From assembly GCF_001653715.1 (NCBI RefSeq), contig NZ_LWHQ01000064.1, positions 1 to 64,000 of the forward strand: a stretch of DNA of 64,000 nucleotides. The letters are read 5' to 3'. This stretch comes from Methylobacterium platani. Lineage in GTDB: Bacteria > Pseudomonadota > Alphaproteobacteria > Rhizobiales > Beijerinckiaceae. How positions within the stretch are numbered: the stretch's first letter is position 1; every line of letters begins with the position of its first letter. The notes under the pieces were generated by a model, which had not been told where the DNA came from, made no database searches, and worked only from the letters and a program-made list of their open reading frames with translations. Below, piece after piece: positions 55,801 to 62,700 of this stretch. The position numbers and the translations under genes were made by a program.

Positions 55801-58800
55801 TCCCTCGCCGGCGGCGCGGGCGCGGACATCTACCGCTTCGCCGCCGGCTTCGGGCACGACACCGTCACTCCCGGCGAGGCCGGCCTCGACTGGATCGTGT
55901 TCGAGGCGGGCGTGCGTGCGTCCGACATCGTGGTGCAGCGGCCGCCCCGGCCGTGGGACCCCGACAGCCTCTCCGACACGCTGCTGGTGATCCTTCGCGG
56001 CACGGCGGACGTGATCGAACTGCCCGACGCGCTGCGGGGCGGGGACACCATCGCGGGGATCCGGTTCGCCGACGGCACGGTCCTGACGCTCGCCGACCTG
56101 GCCGCCGCGGCGGTCCCGACCGGCGGGGTGGCGCGCCGGGGCGTGCCTGCCGACGACCTCCTCGTCGGCACCGCGGAGGCCGACACCCTGACCGGCTGGG
56201 CCGGCGACGACACGCTGCGGGGCGGAGCGGGGGCCGACCAGCTCACCGGCGGCGACGGCGCCGATCTCCTCGAGGGCGGCGACGGCGCGGACGACCTCGC
56301 CGGCGGCACCGGCGGCGACACCTATCTCGTCTCGGCCGGCTTCGGCGCCGACGTGATCTGGGACGAGCACGAGGAGGGGAGCGTCAACGCGGTCGTCTTC
56401 GACGCCACGGTCGCCCCGTCGGACATCGCCGTCCACGTCTCGCAGGACGGCTGGAACCTGATCCTGCGCTCGCGGGTCTCCGACGACGCCATCACCCTGC
56501 GCAACGGCGCCTTCAGCCAGGCCTACGGGGTCGACGAGGTCCGCTTCGCCGACGGGACGGTCTGGACCCGCGACGCGCTCATGGCGGCGGCCACCCCCGC
56601 GCCCGGCGTCGCGCTCACCGGCGGCGCGACCGCCGCGACGCTGTCGGGGGCCGGGTCCGACGACCGGATCGACGGCGGCACCGGCTCCGAGCTCCTCCTC
56701 GGCGAGGCCGGCAACGACACGCTTCTGGGCGGCGCGGGCGACGACACGCTCGTCGGCGGTACCGGCGACGACAGCCTGGAGGGCGGCGACGGCGCCGACA
56801 CCTACCGCTTCTCCGCCGGTTTCGGCCGGGACCGGGTGGAGGTCTCGAACTACTACGGCTGGGGCCCGCGGGAGGCCGACGTCGTCGCGTTCGACGCGAC
56901 GATCGCGGCCGCCGACGTGATGCTGGCGGCGCGGGGCGTCGACCCTGCTGCCGGCATGGTGGTGACGATCGCGGGCCGCACCGACACCCTCGAACTCACC
57001 AACCTCGACAATGCCGACACGATCCGCTTCGCCGACGGCACCGTCTGGACCTATGCCGACATGCTGGCCCGGCTCGCGGCCTGGCAGGGCGTCGCGCGGC
57101 ACGGCGACCAGGGAGGCGAGACCGTCGGCACCGAGGGCCGGGACGCCCTCTACGCCATCCCGGGTGCCGCCTCGCGCCTCGTCGGGCTGGGAGGCGACGA
57201 CATCCTCGGCGGAGCGGGCGGCGAGGACACCCTGGAGGGCGGAAGCGGCGACGACGAGCTGAACGGAGGCGACGGCGCCGACACCTACCGGTTCGCCGCC
57301 GGCTTCGGCCAGGACGTCGTCTTCGACTCGCAGGGCGGGACCGGCATCGTCAACCACCTCGTCTTCGAGGCGCCGATCACCCCGGCCGACCTGGTCGTCG
57401 AGCGGCCGGCGCAGGCCTACGGCGCCTGGTTCGACCTCGTGCTGCGGGTCGCCGGCAGCGAGGACCGGGTCACCCTGCGGGGCGGCTTCGGCGCCGCCGA
57501 TTACGATGTCCGGTTCTCCGACGGCACGGTGCTGACCGCCGCGGATGTGAGGGCGCGCTGGGTCGCGGTCGAACGCTCGACGATCCAGGGCGACGGCGGC
57601 GGGGTCCCGATGATCGGCGGGGCGACCGACGACGCGATCTCCGGCACCGCCGACGCCAACGTGATCGAGGGCCTCGGCGGCAACGACACCCTGTACGGCC
57701 GGGCGGGCGACGACGTCCTGACCGGCGGGGCCGGCGCCGACCGGCTCGAAGGCGGGGCCGGCAGCGACACCTACCGGTTCTCGGCGGGCTTCGGCGAGGA
57801 CTGGATCTACGACGCCGCCGCGGGCGAGCGCAACGTCATCGTGTTCGACGCCTCGATCGATCCAGGCCAGGTCGAGGTCCTCGCCCGGACCTCGGACCTC
57901 TGGGGCGCCTTCTCGCTGTCGCTCGCCGGCACCGAGGACCGGATCTGGGTCTCGCGCTGGGGCCGCGAGGCGGTGATCGCGGAGATCCGCTTCGGCAACG
58001 GCACCGTCTGGAGCGCCGCCGACCTCGAGGCGCGGCTCGCCTACGTCGAGGCGCCGACGATCACCGGCTCGACCGGCGGCTCGCGCGTGGTCGGCACCGC
58101 CGGCAGCGACACGCTGGTCGGCACCGCCGGCCCCGACGAGATCGAGGGCGGCGGCACCGTGCGGTGGCGGGCGGTCGGCGACAGCCTCCTCGTCAACGGC
58201 GGCTTCGAGCAGGGCGCGACGGACGCCGCCGCGCAATGGTACGGCGATTCGGCCGCGACCCTGCCCGGCTGGACGCGGATCGACAACGCGCAGGGCGCCG
58301 CCGCCCGCGGGTTCGAGCGGGTCGCGTACGGCCGGGCGGACATCGCGGCGACCGAGTCCGGCTACTGGCTCGACCTCGACGGCGACGGCGCCGCCGGCAG
58401 CAACCTCCACCTCGCCCAGGACGTGACCGGCCTCGCCGAGGGCGAGACGCTCCTCGTCCGCTTCGATCACGCCAACCGCACCTCGGCCGAGAGCGGCGCG
58501 TTCGAGGTGCTGTGGAACGGCGCCGTCGTGGCGAGCTTCGCCGAGCCTGCGACCCGGATGCATCCGGGGGCGGTGCTGGTCACCGCGCGGACCGGGACCA
58601 ACCGCCTCGGCTTCCGCGGCACCGGCTACGCCGACGGGCGCGGCGCCTCCCTCGACAACGTCCGGCTCAACCGGGCCGAGGCGGTGGCGGGCGCGGGCGT
58701 CGGGAACGACGTCCTGTCGGGCTTCGAGGGCGACGACACGATCCGCGGCGGCGACGGCGACGACACCGTCTCGGGGGGGACCGGCGACGACCGCCTCGAC

Positions 58801-59721
58801 GGCCGCGACGGCAGCGACGTCCTCGACGGCGGGGCCGGGAACGACACCCTGGCGGGCGGGCGGGCGCGGCTCGGACCGTCTGACGGGCGGCGCCGGCAAC
58901 GACGTCTACCTGTTCGCGCCCGGCGACGGGCACGACGCGATCGCCGACGCCTCGGGCACCGACCGCCTCGTCTTCGCGGCCGGGATCGCCCCGGCCGACG
59001 TGGCGCTCCGGCTCGCCGGCGACGGCGCGACGCTCGTCGTCGCGGTGCGCGACGGCGACGACCGGATCACCATCGCGGATCGGGCCGCGATCGAGAGCTT
59101 CGCCTTCGCCGACGGCACGGTCTGGACCGCGGCCGACCTCGCCGCCCGCTGGCAGACGGCCACCGCGGGGGCGGACGTCATCGTCGGCACCGGGCCCGAC
59201 GAGCGCCTCGCGGGCGGGGCCGGCAACGACCGGCTGTTCGCCGCGGGCGGGCGCGACACCCTGCTCGGCGAGGCCGGGGACGACGTCCTGACCGGCTCGG
59301 CCGGCATCGACACCCTCGACGGCGGGACCGGCCACGACACCCTCGCGGGCGGGCTCGGCGACGACGTCTACCTCTGGGGCCGCGGCGCCGGCAACGACGT
59401 CGTCATCGAGACCGGCGGGATCGACCGGGTCGAGATCGGCGCCGGCGTCGCGCCGGGCGACGTGCGGGTGATCGCCCGCGGGACCGCGAGCCTCGTGCTG
59501 CGCCTGCGCGACACCGGCGAGGAACTGACGCTCACCGACGCGCTCGCTTCGGCGGCCAACGCGATCGAGAGCGTCGCCTTCGCCGACGGGACCGTCTGGA
59601 ACGCGGCCGAGCTCAGGACCCTGTCCCTGCTCGGGGGCGACGGCGACGACGCCGTCACCGGCAGCGCGGGCGCGGACCGGCTCGAGGGCGGGGCCGGCGA
59701 CGACACGCTCGCCGGCTTTGA
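43819..59721 (+). CDS. Giant RTX protein with PIN-like N-terminus (5' part, frame up to the CGGG shift)
   Basis: The start is GTG 43819; the meaningful frame runs to about 58864, and the residues read after that up to the stop at 59721 are frame-shifted arginine-rich nonsense. Residues 1-115 are PIN-like: Asp8 in LLDTGAAY, Glu40 in IYDEIM, Asp88 in QEGDISIKKF, Asp111 in ITEDKDLHAY. Residues 197-310 are hydrophobic and glycine-rich (GGLWGPIIGAVAGGVGASYA), likely a membrane or translocation segment. The shared core is at about 434-1211 (LVIDLDGDGIETT near 687, EF-hand-like DRNNNGRIDD near 734). RTX nonapeptide blocks (GGxGxDxxx) run from about 1383 to 2960. An L-type-lectin-like domain is at about 3020-3208, more RTX blocks lie between 3335 and 4775, and a jelly-roll-like domain is at about 4791-4953. 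It has no signal peptide, as expected for type I secretion. Acylation by the upstream HlyC is inferred. The first 1.3 kb is AT-rich. Confidence 0.88.
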   Translation: MSVVNLLDTGAAYTLASMGGLDALTAGGRKVLITQDIYDEIMRSLDFGPKFQQWYNNNLGSIIQIDDPITEADKKKYNPTNKSKQEGDISIKKFLEKNRANGVLYEIITEDKDLHAYRGVGNFRVHQSTPGFIGEVILDKRVSVEQAVALSDKMKKTSRLSNITRDHQFSFDEVDIRAYYGSDTIKSGGFSSAAKAGFKVTAIVAIVEILRQVGIVGDVLSFGVTVAQAAELRSKNDVQSANRLWASYIFETAGGLTGGALGAFFATAILKGYGGLWGPIIGAVAGGVGASYAGAELGGYLYDLNNKIFDSYINPIYDQLSELNPFDDGETSDDYVKKIAASFGFDFETGTGGSGDDWLLATKWSHLNGSGGNDILIGWDPKFVNAGSPVDPANKESPVAPKDLSMVIDGGSGKDLVVTIGGKRATTAGGIGRDWIYNRSYGGEIYGDTIDRLDPATGKTIEDNAANSDDIWYSPNTVVKDAQHHDFLKFYGLTLTGGNAEGGVLGLALNGSLGGAMGLANLYASLDENGKYDPARSIYFDHLLPWMTYMFRPNARGGLDMYITNSFDQVFNAVFGGSPSEAYKAQQELDKQGILKGWMKVENFDLVGSYLGGLQNGLDRQGTFNMVFKAANPIGDLLALMAPLLGGAIGYGLAAKYGGLALVEQALTLSAAVARSAKGTAWSSEIDPLVIDLDGDGIETTELATSGVYFDLDQDLFAERTGWIGADDGFLVRDRNNNGRIDDIAEMFGGVGRSGFADLSALDSDGDGRITRADLLWSTLQVWRDRDGDGETDAGELLSLEALGITEIGLATQGLDVATPQGTRLTAAGQVTFTDGRTRRIFDAVLPANDTDTRYAGEAGRAAWQGSARLDLKGFGRVTDLAVATANDIALGQRAAATAAAMTVPRMRDLVAKVGDLLGAWGASQEQTRELTPVLTGVDAAGAPVLLDRGVYVEDAAGGYWTLASGTPLRDAAGAAIARATLEDVLAQGAGWRLEQTWSPSERAAALGHREAAPYLMRVVDGRAVILDHGVRRSDGSWSLASDPGTRYASAEAILALGHPAGTEWRREALGFNPLAALPVDRIGVRFTDGIAVDYTVQVTDRDGSFHVWARNLDRALQLEWKTGDSREFSLRNYAIDFDHLDEVGSTDSSTYRVEMLTPAQFHFATSLAGIDFRPEMLTARLDAATGHLAYAVGPTGRANLSADPAAYVSGIDAMIALLQPVMEQYVATSRRYAMRLAMQGGLKDVFAGIAYDVATDSYRPTTNRELAPLFEAIFRRAPASNRDDAVLDYLTDWHGVLSQVYPDYRPSGEGNLVGSTLAVDQPFVLQMLLPAFETIGVDLDISGVAHALGISEERLVTHAAEATEVAGTGGIDYFYLTKGDQTLRGGRGADVYFVGRESGNDVIDDTDHGEADQLRFTDVLSGEIAAVRDGQDLVLRAQKHNLSLRLTNQFLGELNGVLPGGGRGESGVASIVFADGVVWDRFRMSMEVVDKARAAGLYNDALIGSGSADVLWGGRGNDYLSGGAGGDIYVFERGDGQDVIDDQGAFSFGIVKAGIDVLTFKGGITADNLRLIRDGESQNLRIVILDAEGRETGDTLEIIGQFGGMRTGVGIFAQVLESSDGLDYVAPNLIERFLFDDGTSLDFGQIAEKVLKTAKTAGDDAIFGMLNSNTLDGGAGDDFLSGRQGDDTYVFGRGYGRDVILDNGLNGLFDPPAHDRLTFVDEIRWTDLDFLRDGPSDTLRLRVKGTTDEVVLQDFLDTVPIFGFLNLIEDIVFGDGTAWSGLKLAQHFIDVARTPGDDTIYGYDALSDALDGGAGDDRLIGFAGNDAYRVAAGEGNDTILDSAGDDRVVFEGLASGDVTFSRTALDLVVTVRATGQRFVLENQYVRDGQQAFAVEALVFSDRTVSFTDVNPEDIDLVGTAGADAIAGSDFAETLDGRAGNDTLAGGDGGDTYLFDAGYGEDVIVDRRARAGWTDRRGVRVPVDDVVQFGGGITRDAVVFTKDGQDLLTSLKGRPDTLRIRAQFRDAEDGVELFRFFDGTTLRISDVEDLLQIAGGNRGDNLIEGLADQETVLDGRQGDDTLVGGDRADTYAFSAGYGFDRILERPDRAGIVDRVVFGASVRQEDLRVTRSGDDLVLDLGSGLDVLTIVDGLSTRRVERFEFADGRVLSIEAIVDRMLTGTAGDDHLIGFDTRDDTLSGGAGSDALEGGRGDDTYRFGLGDGRDSILDTGGVDRVVFGPGITREVVRFRAVGEDLVVALGDGDGDGDAADRLVVLSGLRARPVESFVFADGSALSIEAVRGLIRERSPNGGQDLVDLRDLPAGSTFRPGAGHDRLILAEGARVVVGAGEGIDSVEMPDGVTSATVVLEAYASAEASVRRAAIGSTDLVVAFASGAQLVVRAGLGSGRLPALAFADGVVWDEAALVRAAIAGQAGTGHDVVVGSGRADTLAGGTGDDSLSGGGGDDTYAFARGDGRDVIDDSAGRDALAITGYRPDEMRVRQVDPSRTELVLSFVGTTDEIVLRYDSGWSGIDTVRFGDGTVLTLERLREMVTASGTPQDDRLSGAAGGETFAAGPGDDVIRGGGGDDVYRFARGDGQDRIESGGSADGRGTLLFGPGIALEDVVATRDRDGNLVLSLRGSDDRVTLVDPEGDPDPVVAAIAFADGRRIGYRALSASVAPSDRDDRITVPADLAAPGIGSEIHGGAGNDRLEGGRGADILVGGRGDDRLEGGDGADTYVFGRGDGQDTIADIETVDGAGLDRVRFAAGIQPGDVRFLSVGPQDLVIGLSGSDDRLTVRDMFRAGGAGDRGVELFAFADGTVWDFAEILARAAASTGAGADTVDLGAQSDVAVTLDGGAGDDLLAGGRGSTTYVFGRGYGRDTIVEGVDWAGSTDTLRLGPGIAPADVVVVQSGDDLVLRLVGGDDSLTLRGQATASAAPIDRVRFSDGTQWSAAMLAGRALSPAAAGRALAPGGSADPFGDPAFAGAAAGPGGGTALAASTIGLARTPIRRLPVGGLATVGSASSLGGGAYQLTPDRGWQTGAVWGNVDLENSIVWTARLYFGGAEGGGDGVSFAVQNSGPAAITPAIANMGALIPGSFGILFDTYGQSTDFSRFVVDGEDGNASREPRRDYDQLENGAWHDVVITWNATTKTFAYMVDGVPAGSRTYDPVAALFKGQSTVWYGFGGATGGATNDQRVEIVSVAIVEDAGADPATVGTIAQIGSGLFSRELAGAAARNTYDVFVPVARWGEGVDTVTNFRAGDAGDALNVAVATGLAGRIVVRASGADTLVYFVEDGVRRFADARLLLRLANVAAGDLTAVNFAGARFTLATDRVVDGTEAADTLQGGFGNDTLLGHAGADRIVAGSGNDVLRGGGGDDVYVFERGDGDDTITDRRDDYDFYTGGTDAIAFGAGIALSDLRLSVSGNDLVIAVAGGDDRIRIVNGFRRENYRIESLRFADGSVTTYDALMRMLSTGGAGDDGLVDDSGNGLLAGGAGDDTLSGYFGDDTLTGGRGNDVLRGGGGDDVYVFSRGDGDDTVTDARDDYDFYTGGTDAIAFGAGIGWDDLAFTAAGNDLVIAGGDDRIRIVNGFRRENYRVEALRFADGTTASYEAILDVLSTGGAGDDVLVDDARAGGLRGGAGDDTLSGYFGDDTLTGGRGNDVLRGGGGDDVYVFSRGDGDDTVTDARDDYDFYTGGTDAIAFGAGIGWDDLAFTAAGNDLVIRVAGTEDRLRIVEGLGNVNYRVEALRFADGSAKTLADIQARIAAAETGGLFVRGLAGSGGMAGGAGADRLDASGFSAGLTLDGRGGSDTLTGSRFADVLIGGAGNDLLTGGTGADIYRFSAGFGQDTIEEWASSGADTVIELDASFSPDDLVIASTSWNWGGPADYGPARLRFAGTEDRIEIRDFDAIAEIRFADGTVLTRPQMIERLVGYGSNERVLTAADFPTADRLVGTARDDGLDGGGADDTLEGGAGNDTLEGGDGDDVLSGGSGNDSLAGGAGADIYRFAAGFGHDTVTPGEAGLDWIVFEAGVRASDIVVQRPPRPWDPDSLSDTLLVILRGTADVIELPDALRGGDTIAGIRFADGTVLTLADLAAAAVPTGGVARRGVPADDLLVGTAEADTLTGWAGDDTLRGGAGADQLTGGDGADLLEGGDGADDLAGGTGGDTYLVSAGFGADVIWDEHEEGSVNAVVFDATVAPSDIAVHVSQDGWNLILRSRVSDDAITLRNGAFSQAYGVDEVRFADGTVWTRDALMAAATPAPGVALTGGATAATLSGAGSDDRIDGGTGSELLLGEAGNDTLLGGAGDDTLVGGTGDDSLEGGDGADTYRFSAGFGRDRVEVSNYYGWGPREADVVAFDATIAAADVMLAARGVDPAAGMVVTIAGRTDTLELTNLDNADTIRFADGTVWTYADMLARLAAWQGVARHGDQGGETVGTEGRDALYAIPGAASRLVGLGGDDILGGAGGEDTLEGGSGDDELNGGDGADTYRFAAGFGQDVVFDSQGGTGIVNHLVFEAPITPADLVVERPAQAYGAWFDLVLRVAGSEDRVTLRGGFGAADYDVRFSDGTVLTAADVRARWVAVERSTIQGDGGGVPMIGGATDDAISGTADANVIEGLGGNDTLYGRAGDDVLTGGAGADRLEGGAGSDTYRFSAGFGEDWIYDAAAGERNVIVFDASIDPGQVEVLARTSDLWGAFSLSLAGTEDRIWVSRWGREAVIAEIRFGNGTVWSAADLEARLAYVEAPTITGSTGGSRVVGTAGSDTLVGTAGPDEIEGGGTVRWRAVGDSLLVNGGFEQGATDAAAQWYGDSAATLPGWTRIDNAQGAAARGFERVAYGRADIAATESGYWLDLDGDGAAGSNLHLAQDVTGLAEGETLLVRFDHANRTSAESGAFEVLWNGAVVASFAEPATRMHPGAVLVTARTGTNRLGFRGTGYADGRGASLDNVRLNRAEAVAGAGVGNDVLSGFEGDDTIRGGDGDDTVSGGTGDDRLDGRDGSDVLDGGAGNDTLAGGRARLGPSDGRRRQRRLPVRARRRARRDRRRLGHRPPRLRGRDRPGRRGAPARRRRRDARRRGARRRRPDHHRGSGRDRELRLRRRHGLDRGRPRRPLADGHRGGGRHRRHRARRAPRGRGRQRPAVRRGRARHPARRGRGRRPDRLGRHRHPRRRDRPRHPRGRARRRRLPLGPRRRQRRRHRDRRDRPGRDRRRRRAGRRAGDRPRDREPRAAPARHRRGTDAHRRARFGGQRDRERRLRRRDRLERGRAQDPVPARGRRRRRRHRQRGRGPARGRGRRRHARRL
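44870..44945 (+). other. First RTX-like patch, junction of variable and core parts
   Basis: The reading GTGGSGDDWLLA and GSGGNDILIG (residues about 350-376) resembles RTX nonapeptides and lines up with GEGGNDILLGL in the truncated protein (about 595). It marks where the N-terminal variable domains give way to the calcium-binding architecture. GC content rises steeply within the next 200 bp. Confidence 0.6.
45118..47433. repeat. RTX core, copy in the giant gene
   Basis: Second copy of 40050-42345, in the same frame of the RTX genes. It ends at the SGI codons (about 47449). There the giant gene continues DAMIALLQPVMEQY, while the truncated and orphan copies switch to ASD..APGHHDMRRAA and stop. 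That point is the recombination breakpoint of the tandem duplication. Confidence 0.88.
52878..53440 (+). other. L-type-lectin-like domain within the giant RTX protein
   Basis: About 190 residues with a jelly-roll sequence style. LGGGAYQLTPDRGWQTGAVW is at the start, then GGGDGVSFAVQNSG, GSFGILFDTYGQ with the metal-binding Asp, NGAWHDVVITWNATTKTFAY, and VWYGFGGATGG. These match bacterial/legume L-type lectin landmarks (GDGxxF, the FDTY metal site and W..V.I.W). It interrupts the RTX blocks and could bind a surface glycan of the target. Confidence 0.72.
54296..54546. repeat. Recent internal duplication of RTX block, copy 1
   Basis: About 251 bp nearly identical to 54731-54981 (offset 435 bp, 145 residues, so in frame). 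It encodes the GDDTLSGYFGDDTLTGGRGN, DDVYVFSRGDGDDTVTDARD and TGGTDAIAFGAGIGWDDLAF segments. A more diverged relative lies at about 53921-54070. Confidence 0.85.
54731..54981. repeat. Recent internal duplication of RTX block, copy 2
   Basis: Second copy of 54296-54546. The near-identity at base level, far above that of the other RTX blocks in the gene, points to a young in-frame expansion or gene conversion that lengthened the shaft by 145 residues. Confidence 0.85.
58189..58674 (+). other. Jelly-roll-like domain 1 of the giant RTX protein
   Basis: About 162 residues beginning LLVNGGFEQGATDAAAQWYG, with LPGWTRIDN, YWLDLDGDGAAGSNLHLAQD, FEVLWNGAVVASF and RGASLDNVRLN. This N-GFE ... PGW ... 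LDLDG ... LDNV pattern is that of DUF642/CBM-type secreted binding domains. A second version is at 61240-61695. It probably binds carbohydrate. Confidence 0.65.
58853..58864 (+). other. CGGG x3 tetranucleotide tract causing a frameshift
   Basis: Three CGGG units lie within GGCGGGCGGGCGGGCGCGG. Reading on in the original frame gives arginine-rich nonsense to a stop at 59721. Removing one CGGG unit restores AGGRGSDRLTGG and joins the frame to perfect RTX sequence that continues to the window end. It is a slippage site: biological variation, mutation or assembly error. Confidence 0.85.
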
Positions 59722-62700
59722 GGGCGACGACGTGCTGCTCGGCGGCGAGGGCCGCGACCGGCTGCAGGGCGGGGGCGGGGCCGACCGCCTCGTCGGCGGC
59801 CGGGGCGACGATACCCTGAGCGGCGGCGCCGGCGCGGACATCTACGTCTTCGGCGCCGGGGACGGGGCCGACACGATCGACGACCGGGGCGACGCCGCCG
59901 CCGACGGCCTGCAGATCGCCGGCTACGGGCTCGAGCGGATCCGCTTCGGCGCCCGCGGCCGCGACCTCGTCATCCGGTTCTCCGACAGCGCCGACCGCAT
60001 CACCGTGCTGGGCGGCCTCGACGATGCGGCCGGCGGCCTGGAGACCGTCGACATCCTCGCCGACGGCGTCACCCTGTCGCTCGCCGAGATCCGTGCGCGG
60101 CTCGTCGACGATGTCGCGCTCACCGGCCGGTGGCTGGCGGGCGGGGCCGGCGACGACGCGCTCGCCGGCGGCGACGGCGACGACGTCCTCTCGGGCGGGG
60201 AGGGCGCCGACACCCTGGGCGGCGGGGCCGGCGACGACCTCTTCGCCGACCTGTCGGCGGACGCCTCGGTCGATACCCTGACCGGCGGCGCCGGCCGCGA
60301 CACCTACGCCCTCCTGCCCGTGGGCGGCGACGCCGCGGTGGTGGCCGACGTGATCACCGATTTCCGGGCCGGGCCCGGCGGCGACGTCATCCGGCTTTCG
60401 GTCGGCAACCCCAACCCGTTCGAGGCCGGGGTGATCCGGCTGGCGCAGTCGGGGAGCGACACCCTGGTGCTGCGCCGCGGCACGGCCGGGCCGGACGCGA
60501 TACTGGTGCGCCTCCTCGGCGTCGAGGCGACGGCCCTGACGGCGGCGAATTTCGACGGCGTCTCGGTGGCGGTCGACAACACCGTCAGCCTCGGCGACGA
60601 CGACGGCGCCCACGTCCTCGACGGCTCGCCCCTCGACGACCGCATCTTCGGCAATGGCGGCGCCGATACGATCCGGGGCTTCTCCGGCAACGATCGCCTC
60701 GCCGGCGGCGCCGACGGCGACCTGATCGAGGGCGGCCTCGGCGACGACCTGATCGCGGGCGAGGACGGCGACGACCGGATCGTCGGCGGCGGCGGCAGCG
60801 ACGTCATGGCGGGCGGCACCGGCGACGACGTCCTCGTCGGCACCGGCGACGGCAGCCTGTCCACCGACACCGACGTGTTCTCGGGCGGACGCGGCGACGA
60901 CACGCTCGCCGGCGGGCTCGGCACCGACATCTACCGTTTCGCCCGCGGCGACGGGCGCGACACCCTCGTGGATCGCGGCGGCACCGACCGGATCGTGTTC
61001 TCCGGCATCACCGCCGCCGAGGTCGGCGTCGTCCAGGTCGGGCGCGGGATCGAGCTGCGCGTCGCCGACGAGGGCGGGCGCATCCGGATCCTCGACGCCC
61101 TCGACGGCGGCAGCGCCATCGAGACGGTCGCCTTCGCCGACGGCAGCGCCTGGACCTGGAGCGAGGTGCTGGCGCGCGCTCTCCAGGGCACGGGCGGCGA
61201 CGACCGGCTGGCGCTCCCGGTGCGGCGCGAGGACAACCTCGTGACGAACGGCGACTTCAACGCCTTCGCGGCCGGCGAGGTACTCGACGGCGTCGGCGGT
61301 TCCCTGCGGCTTCGCGCGATCCCCGGCTGGACCGAGGCGAGCGGCCAGGCCTTCCGCTACCGGCCCGACGCGAGCGGCGTCGGCTACGGCCTCGACCTGG
61401 AGGCGTTCTTCGCCCACCTGGACGTCAGCCAGGTCGTGTCCGGCCGGCAGGCGGGCGAGCGGCTCGTCCTGAGCTTCGATTACGGCCTGCCGGCGGGGGC
61501 CGGGACGCGCGGCCTCGAGGTTTCGTGGAACGGCACGGGCGTCGCCTCCCTCACCGCCGACGGGAACGGGATGCGTACGGCGACGCTCACCGTCACGGCG
61601 GGGGCCGGCGACAACATCCTGCGCTTCCGGGGCGCCGGCGACCGCTCGGCGGCGGGCCCGGTGCTCGACGACGTGCGCCTCTACGCCGCCGCGGGGCGGC
61701 CGGGCGGCAGCCTCGCGGGCGGGGCCGGCAACGACGACCTCCTCGGCGGGACCGGCGACGACACGCTCACCGGCGGGACCGGCAACGACACCCTCGCGGG
61801 CGGCACCGGCGACGACACCTACGTCTTCGCCCGCGGCGACGGCCAGGACCTGATCCGCGACGGCGCCGGCCTCGACACCCTCGCCTTCGCGGCCGGCATC
61901 CGGCCCGACGAGGTGCGCGCCGTCGACGGCGCCACGAATCTCGTTCTTGAGATCGCCGGGACCGGCGACCGCATCGACCTCGGCGGCCCGGCGGGGCCGG
62001 AGATGGGCATCCGGCGGGTCACCTTCGCGGACGGCACCGTCTGGACGCAGGGCGCGCTGGTCGCGCTGTCGCGCGCCGGCACCGAGCGCGACGACGTCCT
62101 GCGCGGCGGGCCGCCCGACGACGTCCTGTCGGGCGGGGCCGGCGACGACCGGCTGATCGGTCTTGCCGGCGCCGACACCCTCGACGGCGGTCCCGGCCAC
62201 GACCGCCTCGAGGGCGGGAGCGGCGACGACACCTACCTGTTCTCCGCCGATGGCGGTCACGACCGGATCCTCGATGCGGGCGGCACCGACGCGGTGGTGC
62301 TCGCGCCCGGCCTCGCGCCGGCCGACATCGCCGTGACGCAGAGCCGCGACGGGGCCGACCTCGCCCTGGTCGTGACGGCGACGGGCGCGCGCCTCACGAT
62401 CGAGAACGCGCTGTCGGGGGGCCGGATCGAGGCCGTCCGCTTCGCCGACGGCACGGTCTGGACCGTGGCCGACCTGCTGGCCCGGACGCCGACCTTCGGC
62501 GACGACGCGCTCACCGGCGACGACGGCGCCGACGTGATGATCGGGGGCCTGGGCAACGACAGCCTGTCGGGCGGCCGCGGCGACGACGTCTACCGCTTCG
62601 CCCGCGGCGACGGCAGCGACGTCGTCCACGACCGCTCCGGTTCCGGCGCCGACCGGCTCGAGATCAGCGGCTACGCCGCCGCCGAGGTCAGCTTCCATCG

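Noticed and set aside
59721..59724. Stop at 59721 as the natural end of the giant protein
   Set aside because: The last 285 residues before it are arginine-rich frame-shadow; the RTX reading continues in another frame from the CGGG tract, so the stop is the consequence of a shift.
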